From Neoscytalidium dimidiatum (Eukaryota; Ascomycota; Dothideomycetes; Botryosphaeriales; Botryosphaeriaceae), in contig CM074697.1 of the NCBI GenBank assembly GCA_037367355.1, positions 2,046,001-2,110,000 on the forward strand: DNA of 64,000 bases. Direction: 5' to 3'. The notes under the pieces were generated by a model that was not told the origin of the DNA, did not search any database, and saw nothing but the letters and a program-made list of their open reading frames with translations. A program made the position numbers and the translations under genes. This document shows, one piece after another, positions 13,110 to 24,531 of this stretch; the first letter of the stretch is position 1; the number at the start of each line of letters is the position of its first letter.

Positions 13110-14523
13110 CATACCACACAACCGGAGGACGAACACTGATCCAAGAGCCCAGCCACGAAAGTTCCTCCTCCTCGGGATCATTTGACTCATCGCATCCTTT
13201 TGGATTCTGTTCGCGTGGCGCTGATGGCGTGCCATCCACCCCCGCCGCATCTCCTCGTTGTCGTTGTTGTCGTGCAGTCGTGTCTCCCCACCAGGCGACC
13301 CCGCGAATACACTCGTCTGCATACGTGGTTTGCTCTGGCTGTCCGTCTCCGCTGGCCGATGGCGGGGTCTTCGCCGTATCGTCTCGCCTCGGCAAGCGCG
13401 CCTGTCCAGTCCTTTTTTTTTTTTTTTGTTCTGCGCACCTTGCGTGTCGCCCTTCTGCCCGCTGGCAGAAAAGTAAAATGCAGCGACGTCGATGGCCGAC
13501 GGGCAGTCTAGAATTCCCCCCCTTCCCCCTCCCCGCTTTCCCTCGCATCGGGGAGAAGAGCTGCAAAGGAGGGTTTTGTTGTAGCGGCGGTAAGGCCCGT
13601 CGGCTTCTCGGCTCTGCCGTTGGAAACTTTGAAAGCCTCTTTTTTTTTCCTTTTGCTCGCTTATCTTTCTCTCTCCATCCATGATTCGGAGAAACTTTGC
13701 GGTCTCTTGTCGTCTCACCGCCAAGGGCACTGTTTTGCGATACTGCAGTGTCTTTCCGCCTTCAACAAAAATTGCGCTAGTGACCACATCCAGACAAGGA
13801 AAACAACGGACATCACTAAAGGTCAAAAACACGTCGGACGTGTCCCTAATTTTCCGACCCTACGGTTCGGCTGCCCATGTGACCAAACCTTGACGCAATG
13901 CACGGGCGAAGATCTAAAGCGCACTCCCCAAGAGCGAGCGAGGGAGGAAGAGCGGTCTGTTTCCTCCTCCTCCCCATCTCGGGACGTGCGGTTACATACA
14001 TACAAACAAGATGCGTTGCCGTGCGTACATACATATGTAGGTAGGCCTGAACGTACATACATATGCACCACCGCACGCCCCAGCAGCTTCTCCCCTCACC
14101 TTCCCCCCTCCCCTCGGCAGCTGCTCGATGACCGCATCACCACCGTCATTGTCGTCATCGTCCGGCCGATAGAGCGGCCCTCCCCCCCCTTCCTTTCTCG
14201 TCCAGCTGCTAAAGGCGGTCACGGTAAACCTTTCACGAACGCGTTCTTTCACGTTTAATCCTCTGCTCGTCATGCCTCGTGGCGAGAGCGTTCCGTCGGC
14301 TGGGTGCTCGATGATCTCTCACCGGTGGTCCGGACTAGTGACAGATGCTTCGTCTCCGATCTCAATCTAATTTTTTTTCCTATAAACCTTCGTCTCTCAT
14401 TTTCTTTTCCTTGACCTCTCCGGCCCCGCGCGCGAATGAGAACGGCCGGCGCCATGTCCGCTCGTTCGTTCATTCGTACGAGTGGAGAGTCGAAGGTCGG
14501 GTCGGCGTTCGTGCGGCGCAGAG

Positions 14524-14558
14524 CGGTGCGGTGCGGTGCGGTGCGGTGCGGTGCGGTG
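14524..14558. repeat. (GGTGC)n pentamer repeat
   Basis: About seven GGTGC units in tandem in the gene desert. Confidence 0.8.
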
Positions 14559-14967
14559 ACCTCCGCCGTCATGGCCGTCGTGCGGCGGTGCGTGTGTTGG
14601 GTGCGGGCGGTCCGCCCGCGAGGCCGGCTCTCGTGACGTCTTCTCTGTTCGGCGCCGTCCGTGTGTTCCGCCGTCCATCCTGCATGTCTATTTGGAAGGG
14701 CCTTTGTCGTCTGCAGCACGGCGGTCGGGGCCGTTTTCTGCCCTCTGCTTACTGATCAGGAAAGACGTCGTCGTTCGCTGCTGACCCATCTGGAGAGCTG
14801 AAACGGGGAGTGGCGATGCGTTGCTGAGCGAGAGTTCGAGGTGGGATTTGGAATTATCGAAAAGAAACCCCACCGCCACAGTCCGCCTCACTTTCTGCTC
14901 GCTGGAACCGCGCCATTGATGGCGAAGACGTAGCGGTGGCGGTGGTTCCGCGTGGCACCGCCGTGAT

Positions 14968-15002
14968 GTGGTGGTGGTGGTGGTGGTGGTGCTGCTGCTG
15001 CT
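14968..15002. repeat. (GTG)n followed by (CTG)n
   Basis: A GTG run that switches directly to a short GCT/CTG run; compound trinucleotide microsatellite. Confidence 0.8.
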
Positions 15003-15726
15003 CTCTCTCTCCGCTGGACTGCCCACATGATGTGTTTTCTGCCACGACGACGAGAGAGAGTTCCCACTTACACGTGAAAGAGACGGAGAGAGCGACAGAG
15101 CGACGCAAGTCCCGCCCGTCTCTTGGCTGGAACAGAAGAAGGAGCAAGAAAAAAAAAACCTGTTGGCGTGTCCTCTTTTCCCTCCCAAGACTCGTTTGGG
15201 CTGACCGGAAGAAGTGGAGTTTTCGTCACGCAGTCCTCTTTAGTCTTTCACATGTACAATAGCTTCGGAGGGCTGGCGCGTCCTGTGGTGTGTTTTTTTC
15301 CTCTGGGAGCTATTCTTGTCTCTCGCCTTGACTCTTTCCGGCCTCGCGCGCCCATCCCCTTCCCTCCCCCGCGAAAAAGAAGGAAGGCAAGTCTGGATCT
15401 CCCTCGCCCTCGTCCGGTCCTCGCTTTCCCGCCTATCGCGCGAGGCGGTGTGCGTGACGAGACCACCCTCGTCCGGCAAATCGGAACGCGCAGCGAGCGA
15501 CGAGAAGGAGAATCCCCGTCGTGATCGACCGATGTTCAGTCTGCTGCAACCCACCTCACCCAGCCACATGATTTCTCGTTTGTCTAGTGAGATGCCAGGA
15601 TGCATGCCGGAGATCTGGCAAACGAGGAAGAGACACGGGCAAAGGACGAAAAGAGGCCCAAACGTCATTTTCCACCAGCCCGTTGCCTGTTTCGGGTGGG
15701 CCAACCCTGATACGATCTGGGAAGAA

Positions 15727-15762
15727 AGAGAGAGAGGGAGAGAGAGAGAGAGAGAGAGAGAT
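15727..15762. repeat. (GA)n microsatellite
   Basis: A nearly perfect GA/AG dinucleotide run. Confidence 0.85.
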
Positions 15763-15922
15763 ATGGCGGTGTCGAATGGGGAAATGGTACAAAGAGGGGA
15801 ACGTGCGTTGGGTGGAGACCCTTTTCCCGGAGGCGCTCCGTTTTGATAAGTTCGGATAGGGAAACGAACCCAAACATGCATGCATGCACGCGCGCACGTA
15901 CGCCCGCGAAAGGGCGCCGCTC

Positions 15923-15948
15923 GGCGGCGGCGGCGGCGGCGGCGGCGG
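15923..15948. repeat. (GGC)n microsatellite
   Basis: About eight GGC units in tandem, matching the repeat type near 442. Confidence 0.85.
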
Positions 15949-17071
15949 AAGGCTGACGGGCGGGAGAAGGGCGACCGCCGGGGCGCGATGTGTCGTTGGC
16001 TTCTCTGTTTTTTTTGGAGACATGTGTGTGCATGTGCGCGTGCGGGTGCGTGTTTCCCGCTGTCGACATCATCTTGCTTTGCCCATCACTGACGGGCCTT
16101 GTCGTTGTTTTCTTTTTTTTTTTTGGGTACGACTTTCTTCCTTTCGAAAAAAAAAAAAAGAGGTGCTGTGTGGGGTTTGGAGAGAGGGGGAAGCGAAGAT
16201 AGGGCGTTCACGAGCTTGCCGTGGCGGAGCGTCGTCCCGCGTCGCCTCTTGCGGTGAGCATCGGGGCCAAGGCCTTCCAGAACGTCGACCGAAGGCTTCC
16301 CGAAGGATGTTTGCCAGGCTTCTTCCTTCCTTTTTCCTTTTTGCTTTTCTATCTGAGACTCTTCCGTGCCTCTTTCGGGAAAGGTGTGGAGATTGTTTCG
16401 CGGCGAAAGAATGGGTCCCGATGCGTCGGGGAAAAACGGGCATGGGTGGCCGGTGATGCTGTCTGAGGTGAGATAGAAGGGTGGTTGGCTGGCTTTTGCG
16501 GCAGGGCCTTGGCGTTGTGCGGTCTGTCTCTGGTCGCTGCGTTGGGTTTGGTGTGTGGGTGCGGCGAGACAAGAGAAGAAGATCGACGCGGGCATTGAAT
16601 GGCTGCATGCTGTTCTTGGAAGGGGGGCTGGTTGAGCGGTGTGAGGGTGCGAGGAGAAGGGGGTTGAGGGGGTCGTTATTCTGCCGCTTGAGGGGTTTGG
16701 TTGGGGTACTCTGTGGTTAGAATGGAGATGTGAGGCGTTGGCTTGGACTTGAGTGCTGATAGATGCAAGGAAACTTTCATGAATATATGGTAGAGAATGC
16801 TTGGCAGAAACCCCGCTGGCAGATGTCTTCGGGACTGCTCTTCGTGACCGATGCCAATGGAAGATGACTACAGCATGGTAGAATGTAATCGCCATGAACA
16901 AGGGCGTAAGCCACTGTACGAAGAGATGCGTGAAAGCAATTATAGAATAAAGCTGTGAAGTATTCCTACAGAGGTAATAAAATACAGACCGAAAGATTGG
17001 CAGCTCTGATCCAGATCATCAGCATTGACGCATCAACGAATGGCTTGAGGACCCTGTCCGCCGGAGGAACA

Positions 17072-17831
17072 TTACTTCTTACGTCTGCCATTAGCATGCC
17101 GCTTGCGTTTCTTTCTGGTTTGGGCCGGAATCTTGAATTGAATAGGATCAGGCTCGAGGTCCGCCGAGTTCCTCGTCTTAGCATCTTTGACGGCTTGCTT
17201 CAATGAACTACGAGCGTCTCGGGCTTGACTGAGCAGTGACTCAGCCTGCTTCCGAAGATGACCGTAGTCCGGCTTTGATCTACCATGATTTCTGAATGTT
17301 CGCTCTAGTGGACTGAGGATGACCTTATTGAACTGGCTATTGATGGAGACGAATTCGGTCTTTGCTTGGACTTCGGAACCGTCAGTTCAAGCTCTGCCGC
17401 TCGCCTGCGGTAAACGCTCGCTTACTTGTCTTCTCAGGCAGTTCAGCATCCTGCTCCAGAAGAGCTCTCACCTTCCTCGGCTCCCCTTTGAACATTCTCT
17501 TTATATCACCCTCGCCCGTCCGGACATGCCCCTCGTCCCTCAGTAGATTGTGCAGATCCAGAGCGGATCCCTTCAGCCTGGCCACCCCAAAGAACGATGC
17601 AACCGGGCTCTGATCTTCCTTGATCCTGACTAAAAGCTGACATGCTCTTCTGGAGTTGCTCCTGATGGTAGGTGCGGCGTTCTTGCTCTTCTCCCGCGAC
17701 GGCGAAGGTGGGGGATCCGGATCGCCCTCAGCCTTGTCAGCTTCCGGCGCCGGCGCCGGCTCCGGGTCATCTTTTCTGTGCTTGAGGATTGGTTTAGGCT
17801 TTGTGCCGTGGCTCTCTCGCTTGCGAGGCAT
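17072..17831 (-). CDS. Orphan basic protein with nucleolar-type C-terminus
   Basis: Two exons: 17426-17831 and 17072-17370. The 55-bp intron has a GTAAGC donor, a CTGAC branch and an AG acceptor, and splicing gives 234 residues. I do not recognise a family. The N-terminal third is Lys/Pro/Glu-rich and looks disordered. The middle has a patterned helical segment (ARLKGSALDLHNLLRDEG). After the splice comes a likely coiled-coil with regular Leu/Ala spacing. The last 17 residues are strongly basic (RKKRKRHANGRRKK core), typical of nuclear or nucleolar targeting. Reading-frame continuity across the intron and the Lys/Arg tail ending exactly at the stop support a real gene. It sits between the gene desert and the HET remnants. 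Lineage-restricted or ribosome-biogenesis related are guesses only. Confidence 0.6.
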
Positions 17832-18629
17832 GTTTGCGGGGCAAGTGTGTCATGCTGCGGCGACGACCCTGAGAGACTGAGTTCCGGCGCATTGCGGGAG
17901 AAGCAGCGCGCACCTATATAATCATGAGTTCTCAGCCTCATTCAGAGCATTCGAGCCAGCGAAGCTTGCATGAACCCTCAACATGTGATCGGGTATGCAC
18001 GTAAGATGAGTGGTCCATTAAGAGCCCTTCGGTTATGCTGATGCGTTCTCGTCTGCCTAATCGGGCACTATGCAGCGGAGGCTTGACGGGGTCAACCAAT
18101 TGAACAACGAGATCATTTCTCCTACCAATCGGGTCCCCAGATACGGATCAGCTCTACCCTCACACGTAAAGATGATCAGCTCGACAGAGTCTGTGCTACG
18201 TGTGCCGTCGCCGTTGATTTTCGAAGCGAGTAGAACAGAATTACCAAGAAGAGCAAGACCGACTTCAAGCGCATTCGTAATAAAGCTTCATTCGATCTTC
18301 GGAAAAGTTATCCCAGATAGTTTGCACCACATGTGCGGCGTTGCTGGAGTACAACTTTGATGACCTCCACACGCCGCTCATCCCTGAGACAGAATCTTGG
18401 ATGTTTGCATGGAATTTGGAACCACGTAGGGCGGCTTCAAAGGTTGACTTACTTTGTAGTACGAGTGAATTTGAGCGTAGCCGACGGCACAAACCATGAT
18501 CGTTCTGCTACGCATCGAAAATCTGGCCCTCAAACAAAGTCAACTCCCTTCCAAGGAAAATATTTGATGAATCAAACAACAGCAGTTTTTCGGCCTACCA
18601 TTCAAATTTCTGTCTGGATTTGCTGACTC

Positions 18630-20260
18630 TCAGCTGCTTTGACTGATTGCATTCTGCTGGAGTCTGCGTTCCCGAGAACAGTCCAAGTGAATATCTACTA
18701 CGATAACGCCCGCGTTTCGATACCAGATGCATCTCATTGACAGGACGGTATCTCTTCCGGAATCTGAGAGAGTTTCCTTGATCCAGTCTGCTCCTTCTGG
18801 TAGCAGGTTCTCGCTAGAGTTCCATTGATGACTGCCAGGTCCAGACATTGGTATAATTTCCATTCTACATTCGATCCAGCGGCTGTCTAAATCTAAACAC
18901 GCTAAGAACTCCTTGCTGTTGGTTTTGGTGAGACAACGCCCACTGATTTGCGTAAGGAATGGTGCCGTATTATCGAAGAGTTCTATTACCTTCTTCGTGT
19001 CGTAAGATGTAAATGGAGGGTAAGTATCTATGACCGTAAAATTCTCAAATCTGCGGCAGTAGATTCGAAGTTCGAATAGGGAACTGACTTTTGCAATGTG
19101 GTTTTAGCATCATTAGAGAATGGAGTGATGAAAAACTCCTGACTTGTAGTTTCGCGCTTCGTCTGGACCGGAAGATCGTCGTCTGCTTTGATCGTGCGAG
19201 GATCTCGATTAAATCTTTTGTACAAGGCAGTAGGGTCATCACGGGACTTTGAAGGGCCCAAGAATATAGTCAAAGGCTTCCATGAAGCCTTTTTGTCACG
19301 CTCATAAACCTATTGGCTGCAGTTCAACTATGCGCGGATGCATGTGCAAGCCCGCATTTGTAGGTTCGTAGTGCAGCGGGAGGAGACATTTTGATTTTCG
19401 TGACGACGAAACATCGTAGCGAATATCCAAGCCATCAGCAAACTGTGCAGGGCTGGTTGCAAGCATACCTAAATTGCTCCCGAACCTTGACGGCTCCCAG
19501 GCAAAGATGCTGTGACCAGTACTAGGTGTTTTGATGATCTCCAGTTGCAATCAAATTAAAACCGTTTCGTCTTCTCCATACAGAATGGGCATATTAAGTC
19601 AAATATGCCCATGAGAGTATGCTCGATCCTCTACTCTCGTTGTTTTGCGTCTTGCGGCCCAGGACATCTTTGTTGAGATGTCGAAGTCATCTACCGTATT
19701 CCGAGATCCTAGAAGTCTCAAGCTGAATTCCGGTTATTTTCTGTAGAATTTCTGACAGGCTTCTTTCTGATCCCAATTCGGTCCAATCGGGGGAGAAAAA
19801 AGAACCATCTTCTGGGGCCCGATTAGTTCCTGCAGTGTCCAATCACGCTTGAACCATTCGCTTTTCCCGAACGTGGCACCACTTGCGGCAAGGTCTCCCT
19901 CAGTTGCCACACATCCTGCAGATAAGCGTAACAGATGCTAGACCTCGGGCAGTAACGAAACATTGAATTGATGGCTTTGGAAAGTTCGGCGCTGCTGCTT
20001 TTGTTGATACAACAAGAGTCGACTCAAGCGTGCGATAACCCGTCGTCCATTGCTTGCCGATGACATCTTTCAACTTTTCCAAAGCGAGATTTGAAGCGAG
20101 CATTGCCTTTCTTGATACCATCAAAAGTTACCTCCTCATCAGCCATTCCCCAACGGTGGGGCGATATGGCATACGGAGGCACTCTATAATCCTCATACTC
20201 TTCAGATCATGTGTTGATCCTGTTGCGCTCATGGTTCCGGTTGAAGTGCAAGAGATGCAT
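18630..20260 (-). pseudogene. HET-domain (HET-E-like) pseudogene
   Basis: Frames read together give an ordered HET-E-type N-terminal domain. A start at 20260 precedes VPPYAI and HRWGMADEEVTF, then VDSCCINKSSSAELSKAINSM and CYAYLQDVW. Next come WFKRDWTLQELI and MSWAARRKTTRVEDRAYS, then LYGEDETV, LQLEIIKT and a LGMLATSPAQFADG block ending in TNAGLHM. These are the classic motifs of fungal heterokaryon-incompatibility proteins. The frame is broken by TGA at 20207-20209, 20024-20026 and 19551-19553, plus frameshifts near 19880 and 19600. Sequence from 18.6 to 19.3 kb is probably the decayed C-terminal region, so the lower boundary is approximate. No NACHT or repeat domain is recognisable downstream. 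Confidence 0.8.
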
Positions 20261-20864
20261 GATGATAGTGGATGGTTCGCCTCTTGAAATCGGAAGTCTA
20301 TAGAGGATTGAAAACTGATCTTGCCGAAGGGCTGGGAAAAGGTGGATGGGAATAGTCACAGATGAGGGGCAGCGTAGAAATCCAGCGCAGATATGAGGCC
20401 CTTATGCTGAAGTGTCACCATAGCCTCCTGCAATCCACCCAATCAACGACTCAAACGCCGAATGGGCTAAGTTTGCATATCAGCAGCAACATGATGTAAG
20501 AGTCCGGCGTTGGTCTCATAGCCCCGCTGATCTCTGTCCCAATCAACGCAGATTAATACACGCGTGTATATTGTAATAGGATCCCGAGCCTAGGGAAATT
20601 TTAATATTGGTTCAATAACCTTATTCCTCTCATCTGCCGAGCCGAACGCACCTTGACGTAGAAACCGTTAAATAACTGACCGTAACAGCCTTCGTACCAC
20701 TGTCATTCTAAACCAGATTGCGCGTAGATTAGAATAGGGCAGAAGCCTGGAAAATCGTTAGACCTACGTCAACTTGACCTTTGTAGCCTCTCTCTTGCCA
20801 GGCATGCGTGCCAGGCATGCTCATGGATGAGCCCCAAGGCAAGCCGCTACACAAACTCTCTCTT

Positions 20865-22631
20865 TTAGTCCCAAAGAACAACCATGACATTCAAGATAGA
20901 CCATCTCCCCGGCTCAGCATTGAAGTGGTCTATGTCGAACGCATCAGTGGCCAGGATGCTGCTGAGCTGGATTTCCGATCCTTGGAAGCGCAGCTCCAGC
21001 CGCGAAATCTCAATCAACTCACACAGAAACGAAATTCCGTCGTTGATGCTGGGTGTGGCAGCCCGATACTGGCTCAAACGGGAATCTGAGAGGAACGGAT
21101 GGTCCCGCAGAAATGCCACTCGGTGTCGAGTAATCGAGCCTCGTCATTTCTCATTTCCAATGCAAAGCTTGTTATAGGGGCGCACGATGTAGAGAGTTGC
21201 AAGAAACAACGTTCGCTAGATGAAGAGTTTTAAAAGATATCACTTTCATCTGAGCCTTCGGGGAGCAAGTGATCATGTTCGACAGAATACTGGCCATTGA
21301 CGAGTAAGGAAACATGATCCTGAATTCTGGTGGTATATCTCGGATCATGTGAGAAATACTGGACACCGCCTTTCCATCCGGCCCAAGACCAGCTCGGAAA
21401 AACCGATTAGTTGGAAATGCGACATGTAATCCCCGTATGAGCAGGAAACCATAACATTGCTTCATGAAACATGGATAACGCAATACCGCAAGTAAAGCTC
21501 GTTGCCCAACTGGAACCAAGGACTGAAGCAAGGCCAGAGAAAGCGTTCAGGGCGTCATCGGCAAACTTAATGTCATTCTGTGAGTATTGTTCCACTAACG
21601 ATACGTAGTGGAGGAAGTGATCTATCGAGAAAGATGGCTGAGGAATCTCCGGGCCGGTAGGAGGGCTGGACACTCCTGTAACTTTGAAAAGATGGCTAAA
21701 AGCGTCAGAGTAATTCTCTGAAATATAACTTGCGCTACCAGTTTCTGGTAGGCAAGCCGAACGGCAAAGGAAGAAGGCCTGGAATTTAGTGAGGTAGATA
21801 CACCTTTTTGACAGCACACTGTCCTTAAAGGTCCATGCGCGTTTTTCGTACGGCATTAAACCTACCTGAAGGTCGAGACCGGGAGGTTCTGTCATCAAAT
21901 GCAGTCTTGACGTATTCAGTCGGTTCATCTCGTGGGAGTTACCTCTGAAGTCGAGGCCGTCAAGATTGATTTGCAAGCCGTTGATCGTCTCCCATTCCCT
22001 TGCCGGAGAATGTGATGCCTGAGAAATTCCAGGTAAATCCTCGTCCGCACTGGTATAGGAAATTGATACAAGCGTAAGCCAATGATTGACTTTATATTGC
22101 GACTATTCTCGTGATTTGTTCGAGCTTTTGCTTCCCTTCATCTTGTAGGATACAAAGTGAATCTACCCATAGATACCGTCGGCCAATACTCGTGACGAAG
22201 CGCAATGCATCTTGGATGATCAAAGATAGCTTTTTAGCGTTCTTTATTAGAATCCCATTGGAAAATGCGTTCCTTTCTTTTCGTCTCGACGTGTTTTGCA
22301 ATGTGGTCTCAATCATATCTGCACCATCTCTGACGTAACTTAGAGCAACATACTTCTCAGTCGAGTCCGGTTCAATGAGACATACATCGATGAGAATGAG
22401 AGAAAAGGGAGGATATTCGACCTGGGTATTGGCATGATCTTGGCATTCCCGGTGCCGAGTCCCGCAAATCTTCAACCAGGAGAGCACTTCATCGACATCC
22501 AACGTTGTATTTGATCCAGCAAATAAAGCCAGAAGTCTTCGTATTCGGTCAAAGCAGAAATCAAAGTCCTCCTTTGTTTCCTTCCATTTGGCAGCCTCTC
22601 CAGGATGGATCTCTTGATCGCAGTACTGCAT
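20865..22631 (-). pseudogene. Second HET-domain pseudogene, different subfamily
   Basis: From 22631 downward the frame reads KYVALSYV, then FVTSIGRRYLWVDSLCILQDE, the hallmark HET segment. After disruptions it continues with LTLVSISYTSADEDLPGIS, PYEKRAWTFKDSVLSKRC, a LVEQYSQNDIKFADDALNAFSG block, FPSWSWAGWKGGVQYFSHDP and a SILNVMVVLW end near 20.87 kb. These are in the order seen in intact HET proteins. Lesions are TAA at 22092-22094, an adjacent one-base frameshift (about 22070-22090) and TAA at 21407-21409, just before the conserved SWSWAGW block. The ALSYVWG core is also altered to ALSYVRD. A short intron cannot repair these. It lies directly upstream of, and on the same strand as, the other HET remnant. 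Confidence 0.82.
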
Positions 22632-24531
22632 TACGCAGATAACCGTGGTGCTTTAGTCTAGACTGCCCATCCGATACCTTAACCGCATGAATTTTTTTAA
22701 TATATAATACAACCTCACAATAGCAACCCCGCGCTTTCATCGCTCCGGTCCGCCATCAACAACGCTCGTTAGTACTGGGATGCGCACTGGAGTCTTGCGC
22801 ATCCGGCTGTAACACGCATCAGTAAAGTTGACAGCTCAAAAACTTCACCATATGAACATGTACTCTCGCTTTACCAACACGGATCCAGTCTTAAGGAACT
22901 ACATCGGTTGATGCCAAAAAGAATTCTCTCCGGCTTTGTGCCATTTTCTGGCAAAATCTAGATAAGGAGAAAACTTGATTGATATACAAGCAAAGCAGAA
23001 GTACCCACCCAGAGATATACAGGTGATGAGGCTAGTGTATGCACCGCAGGATGACCGGCTGGATCTCTTCTGTTGAGTGCCATGTAACATACCTTAAGAA
23101 TCTACCCCATAGACCAAAATTGATCCTGAGCATGCCTTTGGGCCAACTCTTCCTTGAGCTGCAACTCTGGTAAACCTTTTTTTGGCCGCAGAAATAGTTG
23201 GTTTCATCCTTTCCCACGGGGCTGGTGTACTCAAGATATGATGTAATTTAGTAAAGTGCGGAAATTCTGTACCAATATCAGTGTATCAAGGATGGCCGCC
23301 AGTAAGATGGGATATCGAGAATCTTCATTGAAGGAAAATGTTGTAAGCCGGCATCTCATATCGAAGGACACCCAACGAATAGAAGCCTCGTGATAACATA
23401 AACCCGGGTGGGAGAGGACGTCAAAAGTTGCCAAGTGATAACTTGTAGCCGGCAGATTAATGTTAATTACAGGCAAATTGCATAACCAAGCAGTGAATAA
23501 TTTGAGAAGCCATCTCACCTCTGAGGAAGGAAGAACGAAAAGCGGGGTGTGATCATAAGACCACTCAGTGATGCGGTCTGGGCCACAGATAACGAGGGTG
23601 CCGTAAATCGACACCGTCACGAACACGTAGCACAGAGATACCACCCGAACGAGCAAGTGCCGCGGTCCGCAGCTGACCCCGTTGTTTGAACCATCATCCG
23701 CAAGAATAAAAAACAACTGTCAGCACCCACCCTCTCCAAGAGGAGCGCAGCGGCGATTCGCCTTCTATCAGAGCGTCCAGCAACCCGGGGTAACTTGACT
23801 TGAGTCGTAAAGAAAGGAGTCCGACACTAAACTTTTGTGTTTCCTTGCCGCTGTTCACTGTGTCTCGCGCTTCTCGCTGCGGGAGGCCTTCCCAACCTCT
23901 CCCTCGCATGAGAAGTAGCACATCATGGAAAAGGAAAACGACGAGCGTCAGCAACATGAGACGGCTTTGTTCGTTCCCGGTTGTAGGTCGATACGTATGT
24001 AGTTCCGGGTACCGCAATCTACGTACCCGCCGACACAGTGTCACAACTCGCCGTGGGCAGATTTCAAGACGTGGACCCACTCAACCAAGCCTTTGTAAGC
24101 GTTCCTCCTAGTACCTCAAGAACCCTCACGTGTCTCACCAAGCAGCCCTACGCCAACTTCTTGAGAGGGAACACATCAATAACGAAAACATCCGTAATGC
24201 AAGGCTTGAACAGTGCTAACAGTCGATCTGGAACGCAACCAATTTACTACCAAGAACATGTCGTTCATCTACAGGGTATACCGAAAGAACCACATCCCCG
24301 ATTTACCCGCCACAACTCACCTCCTTCTTTTCCCTCCTTCCCCCTCCAAAATAAAGAACCCCCCCAAACGCCTCAATGCAACACGCCGAACCTGATACAC
24401 CCATCCGTCCGCACTCCCCTGTTGAAAATGCCATTTCCTACCCATGCAGCCCCACGCAACTCAATCTAATCCCCATCCAAATCCGACCGAATAATGCACG
24501 ACGAAACCAAGCACTTCTGGCCCTCTTCGTT
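22632..24531. other. Interval between HET pseudogene and NAR1; unidentified ORF
   Basis: No recognisable gene. The best open frame is minus-strand 23231-23716 (161 residues). It has two hydrophobic segments, a GPDRITEW stretch and normal amino-acid composition, so it may be one exon or a remnant of a membrane protein. No start context or partner exon could be fixed. The rest is short frames, with a C-rich stretch at 24300-24480 that is probably the NAR1 3'UTR. Confidence 0.35.

Larger units (their letters stand above)
8314..17071. other. Gene desert of about 8.8 kb downstream of the kinase
   Basis: I see no credible CDS on either strand. Open frames up to about 290 codons translate to low-complexity Arg/Ser/Pro or Phe-rich strings and overlap in several frames, as expected for GC-skewed non-coding DNA. 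The stretch is rich in homopolymers (T14 at 10306, A16 at 13094), TC tracts (10918-10947), GA tracts (15727) and trinucleotide runs. It could hold a long 3'UTR, non-coding transcripts or promoters. Sequence becomes less repetitive after about 16.7 kb. Confidence 0.5.

Noticed and set aside
12682..13832. Two long overlapping minus-strand frames (294 and 268 codons)
   Set aside because: They contain homopolymer-encoded Lys and Phe runs and overlap each other in different frames; typical of non-coding sequence.
15727..15762. GA-repeat considered as a CRISPR or direct-repeat array
   Set aside because: It is a simple dinucleotide microsatellite without spacers, in eukaryotic DNA.
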